A program made the position numbers and the translations under genes. A stretch of 64,000 nt of DNA from Mixophyes australis. Lineage: Eukaryota > Chordata > Amphibia > Anura > Limnodynastidae. The DNA lies in the NCBI GenBank assembly GCA_036250195.1, contig JAVHZZ010000017.1:2356001-2420000 (forward strand), given 5' to 3'. Under the pieces are notes generated by a model. It was not told the origin of the DNA and searched no databases. It saw only the letters and a list, made by a program, of their open reading frames with translations. This document shows, piece after piece, positions 34,201 to 45,734 of this stretch. Position 1 is the first letter of the stretch; each line of letters starts with the position of its first letter.

Positions 34201-35523
34201 TCAGGAGAAGTACCCCAGAGGATGCCAAGAGGGGTAAGTAAGCTCCAGGACTAGACAGAGTCCAAATAAACCAGCAAACTCAAAATGGAGGATAAATGCA
34301 GGAATTTTAGGATGGAGAACGTAGCAAGCATACTTGTACTCCATGTATGTCCAGGACACGACCCCTTTAAGAATATTATATTAAATAATATCTGATTTAA
34401 TAATGTGAGATGAAACAGAAGAATATGAGAGTATAAGATCCACGCTGTTTTTTTACAGATAATATAATAAAATCACTTTGGCATTTAGGTATTTGGCAAA
34501 ACCCTAAAATGTCATCTACCTGAAACTCCTGTGAATAAAGAGGACGGAGATATCTCTCTGGGGTATTTCTGTTACTGGATCCATCTGTAGGAAACACACA
34601 GTGACTGATTACATTGTTTATACAAGGAGAATATGTGACTCTTGTCTGTAATAAGTGTTTATTACTCACCTATGCTGATTTCCTCCTCCTTACACTGCTG
34701 ATCACCCCTCACATACGTCTCTTTCCTTCCCTCTATAAATTCTAATTTAATAACAGTCATGACGTCATCCTAAACAGCCCACAAAACAATACAAATATAT
34801 TTAATAATAACTGATTTAATAATTTGTGATGAGACAGAGGAATGTCAGTGTATATGATCCACACAAGTATTTTTTTTACAGATCATATATTGGGAAATTC
34901 ACTTTGGTATTTGGCGAGACCCTAAAATGTCACCTACCTGTGGAATACTGTGATTTTCCTGTGTACAATCCTGTGAATAAAGAGAACACGGACATCTCTC
35001 TGTGGTATTTGTGTTACTGGATCCATCTGTAGGAAACATACACTGAGTGAATACATTGTTTATATGTGATTCTCAGATGATGTGTATCTAGGTGGCCTTC
35101 AAAACTGTTCTCTCCCTTACAATAAATGAAAATCTCCTCTTACCCAGCGATTTGAGAATCCAGTGATTCTCCATCATTACGTCTTTGAAAAGACTCTTCT
35201 GCAATCTTAAATACGTCCACTCCTGCATGGATAAATAGACAGTGACATCCCAACACTTTATAGGAACCTAATACACCCAATGATACAGTCATCACGCAGA
35301 CACATCCCCTGGTGTTACTGTATTATGTCACATTCCCAGCAGTCACCTCTCCAGTCACCAGCGGAATGATCTTGTTGATCAGTTCCAGGATCTTCTAGTC
35401 ATTGTTTCCCTCATATATCAGTGAGTGAGGTGGAGGAACCGTGATGGGACTCTGGGTCCTGCTCAATACTCCTGACACACTTGAGGGTGGCCCACCAAAT
35501 CTCTTTATTACTACGGTGTAATC
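29939..35523 (-). CDS. KRAB C2H2 zinc-finger gene, seven coding exons
   Basis: Putative DNA-binding transcriptional repressor. Exons (minus): 35347-35523, 35144-35267, 34938-35026, 34670-34769, 34520-34584, 31525-31636, 29939-31284. All introns have AG/GT edges, and the phases agree at every junction. Order of content: leader ([16 protein letters not shown]); KRAB box ([17 protein letters not shown]... [15 protein letters not shown]); exon pair A ([19 protein letters not shown]); exon pair B ([15 protein letters not shown]); a second A-type exon; a second B-type exon; finger exon. Problem: TAG at 35395-35397 inside the leader exon (NND*KILEL), so either translation starts downstream or the gene is a recent pseudogene. 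The 2.9-kb intron 31637-34519 is filled with repeats. Confidence 0.72.
31525..31636 (-). CDS. Zinc-finger gene leader exon, type B, distal copy
   Basis: Encodes [20 protein letters not shown] and [17 protein letters not shown]; acceptor ctatttag, donor gtgagt. Paralogous to 34670-34769, which shows that the leader exon pair was duplicated. Confidence 0.75.
31894..32211 (-). repeat. V-SINE-like tRNA-derived SINE with L2-like tail
   Basis: On the minus strand: tRNA-like head with box A (TTAGCACTTCTGCC, 32197-32210) and box B (GTCATGAGTTTGATTCC, 32167-32183); conserved core (GTGGAGTTTGCATGTTCTCC, CGTGGGTTTCC); then an L2-like 3' tail (TTGTAAGCTCCAATGGGGCA) ending in (GAT)n at 31894-31907. Lies in an intron of the zinc-finger gene. 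The core matches my memory of the vertebrate V-SINE/HE1 superfamily. Confidence 0.75.
32212..32790. repeat. Unidentified intronic repeat with internal duplication
   Basis: Two related blocks of about 75 bp containing taactgcaaccc, cagtaccggtgagag and cagttcttaggc (about 32570-32710). Starts TGTTAGGAACCC. Class unknown. Confidence 0.35.
32790..33310 (-). pseudogene. L1/Tx1-like ORF1 remnant
   Basis: Antisense reading gives a coiled-coil-like segment ([23 protein letters not shown]..., split here by the length limit) followed by a block resembling the L1 ORF1 RNA-binding domain ([29 protein letters not shown]). Stops at several points. The probable L1 5' region extends to about 34370. Confidence 0.45.
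33600..34510. other. Intronic, probably L1 5' region plus unknown sequence
   Basis: GC-richer stretch at 33920-34230 with open frames on both strands and no domain. I see no host exon. Confidence 0.35.
34520..34584 (-). CDS. Zinc-finger gene leader exon, type A, distal copy
   Basis: Encodes (D)[21 protein letters not shown]; acceptor tttcctacag, donor gtagat. Shorter than its paralogue 34938-35026 because the donor is used earlier; the phase is kept. Confidence 0.7.
34670..34769 (-). CDS. Zinc-finger gene leader exon, type B, proximal copy
   Basis: Encodes [20 protein letters not shown] and [13 protein letters not shown]; acceptor gctgtttag, donor gtgagt. Confidence 0.72.
34938..35026 (-). 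CDS. Zinc-finger gene leader exon, type A, proximal copy
   Basis: Encodes (D)[18 protein letters not shown] and [11 protein letters not shown]; acceptor tttcctacag, donor gtaggt. Confidence 0.72.
35144..35267 (-). CDS. KRAB-A box exon
   Basis: 124 bp, the usual KRAB-A exon size. Encodes [17 protein letters not shown] through [15 protein letters not shown], keeping the DV, EW, L and M(L/M)EN positions used to recruit co-repressor. Acceptor tgtattag, donor gtaaga. Confidence 0.8.
35347..35523 (-). CDS. Zinc-finger gene first coding (leader) exon with in-frame stop
   Basis: Encodes [20 protein letters not shown] through [14 protein letters not shown], a leader I associate with frog zinc-finger genes; acceptor ttcacag, donor gtgact. 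TAG at 35395-35397 interrupts it. Confidence 0.65.
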
Positions 35524-36120
35524 CTGTGAATTGAATTGGATAAAAAGATAAACGAAGCTCCATGTATTTGGAATTTTTAGGACTTAACTACAATACAATA
35601 ATAGTATATTTTACAAATACAACCAATATCCTATATGTAACTGTTTCATATATACAGGAAAGTAGAGTGTATATAGCATTTACATCTACTGCAGCTCAGT
35701 GGGCTCACCTATCACCCAAACCTTCAGTGGGTTCACCTTTAAAGACAAGTTTAAAGTGGGTTCTTGTAGTAGACAGTGGACTCAGAATGGCCAACCTACG
35801 GAAGATAATAGGAGAAGTAAGTGCTAGATACATTCTACTAGACAGTCCATATAGGAAACACTTACAGGTAGGACAGGGGTTGGATTTGTAAAACTAGCCC
35901 TTCTTGTCCATTTTGCACATTTAAAAAGTCCAGGAAAGTGGAAACATTCTATAATCGTAAAACTTACAACTAAAAATACAGCAAAACCTGTAACTCATTT
36001 TAATCAGATTTGGTATTTCAGCAGTTTGAACAGTGTAGTAAATCGTACAACTCCAGTGAGTAAAACATAACCTAGCACAGACCCGTTGGGGTTGCACTAA
36101 TTTAAAAATCAAAATCCATT
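35524..36120. other. Intron, nothing recognised
   Basis: A 109-codon plus-strand frame at 35562-35891 has no support. Confidence 0.4.
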
Positions 36121-36129
36121 CCTAATTTT

Positions 36130-37640
36130 GATAAAGCATTCACTACGCTAATATTGAAACTGAGGAAAAGACCCACAATCCATGGCCTCCTATGGCCCTA
36201 TCACACTACTTAATTTGGATATTAAGCTGCAGGCTAAAATCATGGCCACTCGTTTACAGTCTATTTTCCCATCACTCAGTGATTAAAATATGTATAAGCC
36301 ATCGCGGCGGTGGCCTCCTCGTCCTTACAATATCCTTCCAAGAATATACTACTTAGCCTGGACGCCAATAAGGCGTTTGATGCAGTATCCTGGCCCTATA
36401 TGTATGAGGTACACAAACGTGGGGCATTCAGAGAGGATTTCACTGCTCTGATAGGGCCTGAGTCATTAAGGAAGGTATCTCTGTTATTTGTGTGTATCAT
36501 ACGCATTTCCCTTCTGCGCATGCCCAGAACGAGGACACTCGGCCGTCAACGAAAGCAAGTCCGCTGCGTATGCCAACGCAAATGACAGTTAGGACGGTCT
36601 ACGGTTCTTTTGAGATTTCATATTCCACATACGTATTGTACGCATCCTGCAGTGTCTGGTCTAGTACAGCAGAGTGACCTTACGCCCATAGTCAACACCA
36701 CACGTATCTTGAGATCCGCTCCTTGCCGACTCCAGGAGTACGCAGAGATGATTTACGTGCCGTTGAGAACAACTGCACGATGCGCTCTGTATGCTGCCTT
36801 AATGACTCAGGCCCATAAGCTTTTTCTATTCTTGCCCAACCACCTCTCTACTAATCAATGGCCTGATTGGAGAGGCGGCACCCATGACGAGGGGTACACA
36901 TTAGGGCTGCCCCATGTCACCCTTACTCTTCAACCTAGTACTTGATCCTATGCTTGAGACCTACATACTGTATTTCGGGGCGTCCGTGTTGTATTTATCA
37001 AGCTGTCCGTTTGATAAATCCCTGGCATTATACCTGATCCTTGCTTTACCTGACGCTACTTGGCTAGAAACATAGCAATTAAATTGGCGTAAAGCACTAT
37101 CCCATATCTAGGTATAGAACTTTCTAAGAACCTTGGTCTCTTCTATCAACATCATATCTCGAAAGTTGTTGGGAACCTAGTAACGAGGTTGAGGGCTGGG
37201 GTCATCTTTGTCTTTACTTAGTGGGTAGAGCAAATTTACTTAAGATGAAATCCTCCCCTAGACTTGTAGAGTATTTCAAAACTTCATTTGGGGGGGAAAA
37301 AAATCAAGAATTGGGCTATTGAAACTTTAACAACCCAGGACTAATGCTGAATTTCATTTGGCCAATATAGAACTCTATAATCAGGCTGCTCAACTTCAGT
37401 ACCGGAGGGATTTGATACAAGGGTCTGACACCTATGCGGATACCTCACCAGAACAAAATTTCCTCCCTGGCCTAAAATTGACTGCTTTCCTACATCTACA
37501 TGACCACAACGTATCAGCGACAGTTCTTGACAACCACCATTTTATGTCCACTAGAAAATTGTGGCACATCATACATACATTGAAACTAAAACCTTACTTA
37601 TCTATCCATCTTCCTCTATTTGGGAACCCTAGTTTTTAGA
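36130..37640 (+). pseudogene. L1/Tx1-like reverse transcriptase remnant
   Basis: RT pieces in order: PITLLNLDIKLQAKIMATRL (about 36195), NILLSLDANKAFDAVSWPYM (about 36337, RT block with the first catalytic Asp), then after the MITE EGYTLGLPHVTLTLQ (about 36890), PYLGIELSKNLGLFY (about 37105) and, near 37600, LSIHLPLFGNPSF. Many frameshifts. The MITE at 36454-36814 interrupts it. Confidence 0.7.
36451..36817. mobile_element. MITE inserted in the LINE remnant (361 bp)
   Basis: Inverted ends gggcctgagtcattaagg / ccttaatgactcaggccc at 36454-36814, flanked by ATA on both sides. Same end sequence as the MITE at 46391-46691. Confidence 0.8.
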
Positions 37641-38085
37641 ATGGAGAGGCTGTCTAGCTATTCACTATCTAGAATGACGCAGGGGTTAGAACGGTGGGGC
37701 AGTTCCTTACTCAATCTAAGAAACCCTTGACTTTCCAACAAACAGGGAACCTGCACGACGTGATTAGACCGTGCAACCTAGACTTTTACAGACTCACATT
37801 ATGCAAGTGTAGTGACCAGACCATTTTCTCAACAGGATTGGGACCCACCCGCTCTACTATGATACATTGAAAACGGGATTGGGACAATGGATGGGACGCT
37901 TTGTACCTACTAATTTTTTACTTCTTTACAGGTCACAGTGTGTGTGATGGGACCTGTTTTATTCCTTGTTATATATCACTATATAGATTATTATCCTTTC
38001 TACAATATTCACCCATTATAAACAGTGCGTGTGCTGGGAACTGTCTTATTACTCTTTATATATCACTATATAGATTATTATCCTT
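37641..38085. other. No gene recognised
   Basis: May include the LINE 3' part. Short near-duplicate 'atatatcactatatagatta' at about 37970 and 38057, with related text at about 38185. Confidence 0.4.

Positions 38086-38138
<53 letters not shown>
38086..38138. repeat. (AAT)n microsatellite
   Basis: About 16 AAT units. Confidence 0.9.
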
Positions 38139-38351
38139 CACCCATTATAAACAGTGTGTGTGCTGGGAGCTGTCACATCCCTCTGCATATATAGTAATTA
38201 CAACATCCCTCTCCTCTATATAATAATAATCTCCCATTATAAACAGCATTTTATATGAGCTGTAATGTCTCCCTATACAGACTCCTCTGTATAATAATCC
38301 TTCATATCTCTGCTCTCAGCATAATAATAATATATTGTTAGAAGATATTAC

Positions 38352-38450
38352 CTCAGCCTTCTACAGGTTCTGGATGTTGTTGTTATATATGAATGAGTTA
38401 AAGCTGCTCTCCAGGTTGTAAAATGGCTCCTGCAAGAGTATGTGACCACG
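38352..38450 (-). other. Putative non-coding first exon of the zinc-finger gene
   Basis: The minus strand shows CAGAACCTGTAGAAGGCTGAG/GTAATATC, a donor-like edge at 38351/38352, in a GC-richer stretch upstream of the KRAB gene. The start of the exon is not defined. Confidence 0.35.
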
Positions 38451-38639
38451 CCCCCTCTGGAACGTCACTGGTACATAACTGTATCAGCTGTATTGTGTCT
38501 GGGAGACTAAGGGAAAATGGCCGCCGCTGTTCTGCATTAAGGACAATGCAGTAATAGAGTATTTTACTCTAGTGATAACATTGCTGCTAGTCAGCTATAT
38601 GCTACGTTCATTACTAGGTGGTAGAGGCTAAATCCCTTT

Positions 38640-38746
38640 CAGATAATTCTGTGACATCACGAGGTCATGTGACTGCTGTAGTCACATGGTACACAGTGCA
38701 GGAGCTGCTGCTGGATAACTTCCTGTTCCTGTGTAGTGGAGGAAAG
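38640..38746 (+). other. Putative first exon on the plus strand
   Basis: CTTCCTGTTCCTGTGTAGTG GAGGAAAG/GTAAGAAG: a good donor at 38747, with the look of a zinc-finger-gene 5' untranslated exon. No matching plus-strand coding exons follow nearby, so the partner is unknown. Confidence 0.35.
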
Positions 38747-38769
38747 GTAAGAAGTAGTGATGTGATGGG

Positions 38770-39323
38770 GAGGGGACATGTGTGACTAAAGGTGATGGGC
38801 AGAGAGGGGACTTGTGTGACTAAAGGTGCTGGGCAGAGAGGGGACATGTGTGACTAAAGGTGCTGGGCAGAGAGGGGGTATGTGTGACTAAAGGTGCTGG
38901 GCAGAGAGGGGACATGTGTGACTAAAGGTGCTGGGCAGAGGGGACATGTGTGACTAAAGGTGCTGGGCAGAGAGGGGGCATGTGTGACTAAAGGTGCTGG
39001 GCAGAGAGGGGACATGTGTGACTAAAGGTGCTGGGCAGAGAGGGGACATGTGTGACTAAAGGTGCTGGGCAGAGAGGGGACATGTGTGACTAAAGGTGCT
39101 GGGCAGAGAGGGGACATGTGTGACTAAAGGTGCTGGGCAGAGAGGGGACATGTGTGACTAAAGGTGCTGGGCAGAGAGGGGACATGTGTGACTAAAGGTG
39201 CTGGGCAGAGAGGGGACATGTGTGACTAAAGGTGCTGGGCAGAGAGGGGGCATGTGTGACTAAAGGTGCTGGGCAGAGAGGGGGACATGTGTGACTAAAG
39301 CATGTGGGCAGAGGGGGCATGTG
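38770..39323. repeat. 34-bp minisatellite, about 16 units
   Basis: Unit contains acatgtgtgactaaaggtgc and tgggcagagagggg. Units are highly uniform, with a few short variants (for example at about 38935 and 39300). It begins about 25 bp after the putative splice donor at 38747. Confidence 0.92.
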
Positions 39324-40279
39324 AAGGAGAAGTCTCTTCCCCACACGGCCCCTCCTCAAACAACAATAACCTGACAACAGTTGCTAACTTTTCTCTGATA
39401 TTCCCCATGACACGTATTACATGATCTTTTCCCTGACAGGCCTCCTGCCCACAATCGTGTCTCACTGCTGCCCACCAGCTTTTACCTCACAGGCCCCGCT
39501 GCCTCAATCCTGACACCTCTCTTACTTCAAAATGAAAGAGGCGCCTTTTATTTGAAAGAGGAGTAGATCCTTACCAGTGAATGAGATAATAATACAGAGA
39601 TCATTGTTGCCATAGATGTTAGGGTTTTCTTTTTTTAACTGTATCTAGTCAGAGTTTAGTTAGATGATATTATCATTACAGGCCATTAATATAATTGCTT
39701 TTGTCACAAACTGTACATAAGACACCTCAATTATCTCACAAAAATAACAATACATCCAGATTTCTATGCACTGTTTTTAGGTGGCATACTTCACCCTTCT
39801 CACTTATCCATAACTTTAAGTTTTGGTATACTTCAGGCATTAATTGGGGATACCAGGAACCACTGTAGTATATTGTAGGGAACAGGCGAAAGGGCCATTT
39901 AAGACATCCTAGAAGTTCACCGACACTCCTCCTGCTCTATACTCTTCTCTCCTGTTAGGCCTTCAGTTTAGATTAAGTGCCCCCCCCCCCTTCACAATGC
40001 TGGGTTCCTCTGCGGGACCTAGGTATAGACGCTACAGATGTTCCCAGGTAGTGATTGCAGGAATGGCCGTCACTGCTTCACAGTGCTCTGTAGTGCACAG
40101 TGCTGGAAGATAGGTTTAGCAAGTTGGAATGGCTACTTGTTAGTGTTGGGGCAGCTTCATGTTTCCTTAAGGGGCCTGGGTCATGTGGGGGTTACTGGGT
40201 ATATATAAGCCCCCACTGGGCACTGGATGTGTGGACGGTGAGTCCTTTTGTACAGCTACAAATGCATTTTTTCTTGTAC
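39324..40279. other. No gene recognised
   Basis: Low-copy-looking sequence with a C run at 39980-39990. Confidence 0.4.
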
Positions 40280-40720
40280 TACAAAGCAATTTTTGTTACA
40301 TACCATCCAGACTGCTGCAACCTCCATCTTGCTGTAATGATATCTTGGTCCCCTACAGTCCATTCAAATAGTCGCTGCAGGAATAACCTCCCTACTCTCC
40401 ATCATTAATTACTGTTCTGGTACTGAAATCATCTTGTTTTCCATTTTAATTATCTTTTCATTGCAAAAGTATTTAGAGCTGGCCAATCCATTTACACCTG
40501 TTATATCTATTATCACAATCTGTACGTACCCACCCTCTGTTCACGTTGGCGCTTTATTTTTCCTAGGTTACCTCTGCTCTCAGGACTGCGACCCTTCTTG
40601 AATGCTGCCCCTGGAAATCTTCACAGAATGTCTGTCTGTCATGTATGGTCTCTAACTGCAGGACCCTGCTGAAAGCTCATCTGTTTACCGGACAGTTCAC
40701 ATAGTGCTTGTGACTTACTT
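40280..40720 (+). pseudogene. L2/CR1-like LINE ORF2 C-terminal remnant
   Basis: Broken frames show a DCCNLHL-like block, then NAAPGNLH and LLKAHLFTGQF near the end, in the order expected for the end of ORF2 (DYCNxLL ... KTHLF). Heavily decayed. Confidence 0.4.
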
Positions 40721-40759
40721 CTCCCAGAGCTGCGCTCCAGAGGGTAAAAGGACACGTTC

Positions 40760-41340
40760 TGGTGCGGACTGTTATGTGTTTTCTTCTTTAAAGTATCCGT
40801 TCATCAAGCGATATTAACGAAGGAGTACACAAGAAACATAATAAAAACAGTTTAATTATTTTATTTCTACTCCTGAACTTCATGTTATTATCCCACCTGA
40901 TGAATTTAACGCGAAGAGTGATAGTTGTGTTGTCACTTGTTATGATGAGGACCAGCAAGTGGAATATATAACCTGATATTGTAAATGGACGTTATCAGAC
41001 ATTTGTGTGCGCTGTTACATACTACAGACAGCTGAGCTTTGTAATATATATTTGAATATTTTGTAACCAATACATAATGTGATGTAAACAACCTACTGAA
41101 AGCAGATTTTTTTTTTTTTTGTATATTTGAGAGTGAAGGGTTGTTATAAAGAAGTTATTTCTTACACCATTAATATTACAGCATCTTTATTATTTTGCCT
41201 GCTATACTTTCTCCAAAACATCTCAATCTTTAGTATATCAAGTCTGTATTTTACCTGTAATTTCTATGCCAACCAAGGTTCCCCCCCAGCAGTGGAGGAC
41301 CCAGGAGGGGGCGAGTGATCCAGGGGCTGGCGGGACCACC
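40760..41340. other. AT-rich intergenic DNA
   Basis: Nothing recognised. T run at 41108-41120. Confidence 0.4.
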
Positions 41341-41343
41341 ACA

Positions 41344-41575
41344 CTCATTGGGGTATATTTACTAAACTGTGGGTTTGAAAAGGTGGAGATGTTTGAAAGT
41401 AACACGGCCTGTGCACTATTACTGTTACTACGGTAATAGTGCGCATTATTACCGCTAGTGCGGTAAGTTTTAACGCTGTTTGTTTTGCTCAGGGAGCAGC
41501 GAGCAGACGTCCGGGTTCAAATTACTGTTATCAACGGTGATAGTGCAGAAGCCGATTGAATTCCCCCCTAGGATG
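41344..41575. mobile_element. Composite of two MITE-type fragments
   Basis: Left part (ggggtatatttactaaactg) resembles the end of a common frog MITE. The right part shares gcactattactgttactacg and gattgaattccccc with the MITE at 54288-54515. Confidence 0.5.
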
Positions 41576-41812
41576 ATCTTGTTGTTAGATGTGTACACAT
41601 TCATATGAATTGTTAACGAGTAACCACAAGAGAAATTAGCTCTTAAAAGTTTGTCCTCGTATGTACATTTTATCAAAATAAAAAATAAATGGCTAAACTA
41701 ATGTTATTATTTTGTTAGGGTGACTTGGAACCAAATTCAAGACACGCTGCCCACATTATACTATCATGTTACTTTGTACTGATACTACCTCAGTGATATA
41801 AGACAGTAGTAG

Positions 41813-42019
41813 ACTTACAAGATTTCAATCTTGAATCAATATAAGCCAATATGTATACATGGATATCCTCCTGGAATCTTGTCCTCTTACTGGATCTCCT
41901 TTATGATAGGTGCTCAAAAGACAAGTGACAACTGACCTGACAAAGCACCAAAGAAGCATAAAAGCAATGTATAATACAAATATTGGCTTATATTGATTCA
42001 AGGTTGAAATCTTGTAAGT
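41813..42019. mobile_element. Palindromic MITE-like element (207 bp)
   Basis: The first 40 bp (acttacaagatttcaatctt...) are the inverse complement of the last 40 bp (...aaggttgaaatcttgtaagt) with two mismatches. Confidence 0.65.
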
Positions 42020-42929
42020 GTATATCCGATAGGGGATTGAGAACACCCATCACGTGGTGTTTTTGTCGTAATTATCAACCCCCACTGGATCCTTGGGATA
42101 TTTAGTGGTTTTCTGTGTAACCACATATTATATGTTACGCTATGATATGATTTTTTCTTTTCACTTTTTTTTATGTGACCATAATCGTGGTGAATGCCAG
42201 AAATCTGAAAGTTACTTTGATCACTGCAAACTTCTGGAATTTGTGGAAGACATACATCAAGATGGAAAGAATATATATATATTATTTCACAGTTGACTCT
42301 TTAAAACTGTTATTTTAGCACATTGTGTGTGTGTGTGTGTGTGTGAGAACAGAGGGTGCTTTCAGTTGGCCTGCGCAAATATACCAATCTTTTTATTGTA
42401 TTATAATCAACAATTGTCTGAGACGCAAGAGGAACCAAGTATGACAGCCAGCATCCTGCTGCACAGCGGATCACTAAAGCCACGACAGCTATGTTATCAC
42501 TGGATGTGAGTCCAATTTCCCCATCAATGCATCAGGTTTTAACCAATTAGTTTAGATCATGTGTCCACGTTACCAAATTCCATCACAATCCCATTTCTTC
42601 TTAACAGCAATTGCTGTATTGTGAGGTTAAACAAAAAGCCATTCAGTCCCTAGAAAATGCCATTGTACCGACTGTCCACTTAGCTACAGATATGTGACAA
42701 GCGGTACTGGTCAAACAAAAGACTATATAACCGTGACAGCCCACTGGGTTGGTGTATCGCCTTCAAGTGCAGCAGCAGCAGCATCATCATCATCATCATC
42801 ATTCCTCCAGCATAATACACAGTGTCAGGTCATTCACCGCACCCTGCCATATAGCTGCTCACTAGGACAGATGTGATGCTGCCCCTCACACACAATTACC
42901 TTCACAGACAAACATTTAGATTGTAAAAG

Positions 42930-42967
<38 letters not shown>

Positions 42968-43517
42968 TTTGTTTGTGGGGGGGAGGGGGGGTGCTGCTCA
43001 CAATTAAACAGTTCCCTATTTTTCCCCACTAAATATTTCAGATGTCACTGTTACTGCCCCTGGCACTACTGTCATCAGATTTAAACATCTTTGATTTTAA
43101 AAGCAAGAAAGAATAGTTTTTGTTAACGCTTAAATAGTTTAATAATATACCCACCTGCTATCACTTCTAAATGGCAGCTGAGAACAGGAAGGACGGCTAT
43201 ACATTGAAAATATCGATCCAATACTCACGAGATCTGACATTTTACATGAAATGACATTTTGCCTCATTTTCAGATCGGAATTTGGAGCAAGACGCCGAGT
43301 CATGTCTCAATTCGACTCTGTACCCTAAAATTCCTGTCTATCTAATTCTATCTCCGTACCGCTCATCTCTAGTGAAACATAAAAAAACAAAATGTGGGGG
43401 AAAAGTAAAAATTCTTCTTGTTTCACACACAACAATGGGAAATACCCCACTAAGTAGTCTTATGCCAATATATAGATAGTTTTTTATAACATAACCATTC
43501 AGGTCATGGCTTCACCT
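42020..43517. other. Intergenic with simple repeats
   Basis: (GT)n at 42323-42344, (AGC/ATC)n at 42766-42802 and (TA)n at 42937-42964. No gene recognised. Confidence 0.5.
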
Positions 43518-45680
43518 CCCCATGATTCACACAGTTCATCCATGTTACACATATGTACATAACTAAGACATAGGGCTGTCATACATATGGCCATTTACAG
43601 GTACACGGCTCTCAACCAATGGCTGATCAGGGATTACTGGGCACTGAGCTACCTGGGTTGGTGATGTCACAGAATTCTCTTCAATCTGATTGGTTGGAAA
43701 CAGCTGTTTACACTTGAATCTCAAACAGAGCGTCAGTTATCTCCACAGGTAATGTAACAAGACTGGGACGGGGATTATATTATAAATGGGATATATTCAG
43801 GGGGTGAGAATAATTTACAGTCTGTGTATTCCTGGTTTACCCATCTCTAAGCCCTGTGTTAATGGCTTTAACCTGGTAACAATATTTACAGTACAGTATA
43901 AGTATAAAAACTTGGACCTGATTTTAAACCCAAATACATGTAAAAATCCAATTAAAAAGTAATGTGGAAAATAGATATTTGAGTAATGTCAAATACTTTA
44001 CTGAAACAACATATCTTCATGTAGCTACTTCTGCCATTGATTTAATTACCTATGACAGTAATTAACAAGCTTAGTGGGAAACAGTCACTATCATATTTTT
44101 ACAAGAACTATATTTAATGCTGCAGTTTACATTAGAACGTTACACATGAGAACATTTGATTTTGGCACACTGGGTAAGCACTTGCCAAGGTGATTATTTT
44201 AGTCTGGTGTAAGGTCCTAATGCAGGTTACCCATAGACTGGTCATTAGGATACCTCCTACCTGCCATCAGAAATGTTAATAGGTACAGAATTCAAGATAA
44301 CTGGGGGAGATTACTTTGTGGTTTGCTTATGAGTAGTGACTAACGAGATTGTGTCTGACCTAACAGATTGGCAGATTCACAAGTAATTCCCCATGATTCA
44401 CATAGTTCATCCATGTTACACATATGTACATAACTAAGACATAGGGCTGTCATACATATGGCCATTTACAGTTACACAGCTCTCAACCAATGGCTGATCA
44501 GGGATTACTGGGCACTGAGCTACCTGGGTTGGTGATGTCACAGAATTCTCTTCAATCTGATTGGTTGGAAACAGCTGTTTACAGTTGAATCTCAAACAGA
44601 GCGTCAGTTATCTCCACAGGTAATGTAACAAGACTGGGACGGGGATTATATTATAAATGGGATATATTCAGGGGGTGAGAATAATTTACAGTCTGTGTAT
44701 TCCTGGTTTACCCATCTCTAAGCCCTGTGTTAATGGCTTTAACCTGGTAACAATATTTACAGTACAGTATAAGTATGAAAAGAATGTGGACCTGATTTTA
44801 AACCCAAATACATGTAAAAATCCAATTAAAAAGTAATGTGGAAAATAGATATTTGAGTAATGTCAAATACTTTACATGAAGCATATCTTCATGTAGCTAC
44901 TTCTGCCATTGATTTAATTTCCTATGACAGTAATTAACAAGCTTAGTGGGAAACAGTCACTATAATATTTTTACAAGAACTAAATTTAATGCTGCAGTTT
45001 ACATTAGAACGTTACACATGAGAACATTTGATTTTGGCACACTGGGTAAGCACTTGCCAAGGTGATTATTTTAGTCTGGTGTAAGGTCCTAATGCAGGTT
45101 ACCCATAGACTGGTCATTAGGATACCTCCTACCTGCCATCAGAGACGTTAAGAGGTACAGAATTCAAGATAACTGGGGGAGACTACTTTGTGGTTTGCCT
45201 ATGAGTAGTGACTAACGAGATTGTGTCTGACCTAACAGATTGGCAGATTCACAAGTAATTCCCCATGATTCACACAGTTCATCCATGTTACACATATGTA
45301 CATAACTAAGACATAGGGCTGTCATACATATGGCCATTTACAGATACACGACTCTCAACCAATGGCTGATCAGGGATTACTGGGCTCTGAACTACCTGGG
45401 TTGGTGATGTCACAGAATTCTCTTCAATCTGATTGGTTGGAAACAGCTGTTTACACTTGAATCTCAAACAGAGCGTCAGTTATCTCCACAGGTAATGTAA
45501 CAAGACTGGGACGGGGATTATATTATAAATGGGATATATTCAGGGGGTGAGAATAATTTACAGTCTGTGTATTCCTGGTTTACCCATCTCTAAGCCCTGT
45601 GTTAATGGCTTTAGCCTGGTAACAATATTTACAGTACAGTATAAGTATGAAAACTTGGACCTGATTTTAAACCCAAATAT
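43518..45680 (+). repeat. 871/872-bp tandem repeat, about 2.5 copies, carrying a promoter-like block and a putative first exon
   Basis: Copies: 43518-44388, 44389-45260 and partial 45261-45680, very similar throughout. Each has a CCAAT box (first at 43616-43620), an inverted CCAAT (ATTGG at 43689-43693) and GCGTCAGTTATCTCCACAG followed by GTAATG, a donor-like edge at 43748/43749, 44619/44620 and 45491/45492. The downstream gene's exon 2 starts with an acceptor at 48180, so each copy could provide an alternative non-coding first exon. No TATA box seen. Confidence 0.7.
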
Positions 45681-45734
45681 CTCTAAGAATTTGAAGGTGA
45701 ACACAAAGGGGAACATTTTCTAAAATGGTTTTAC

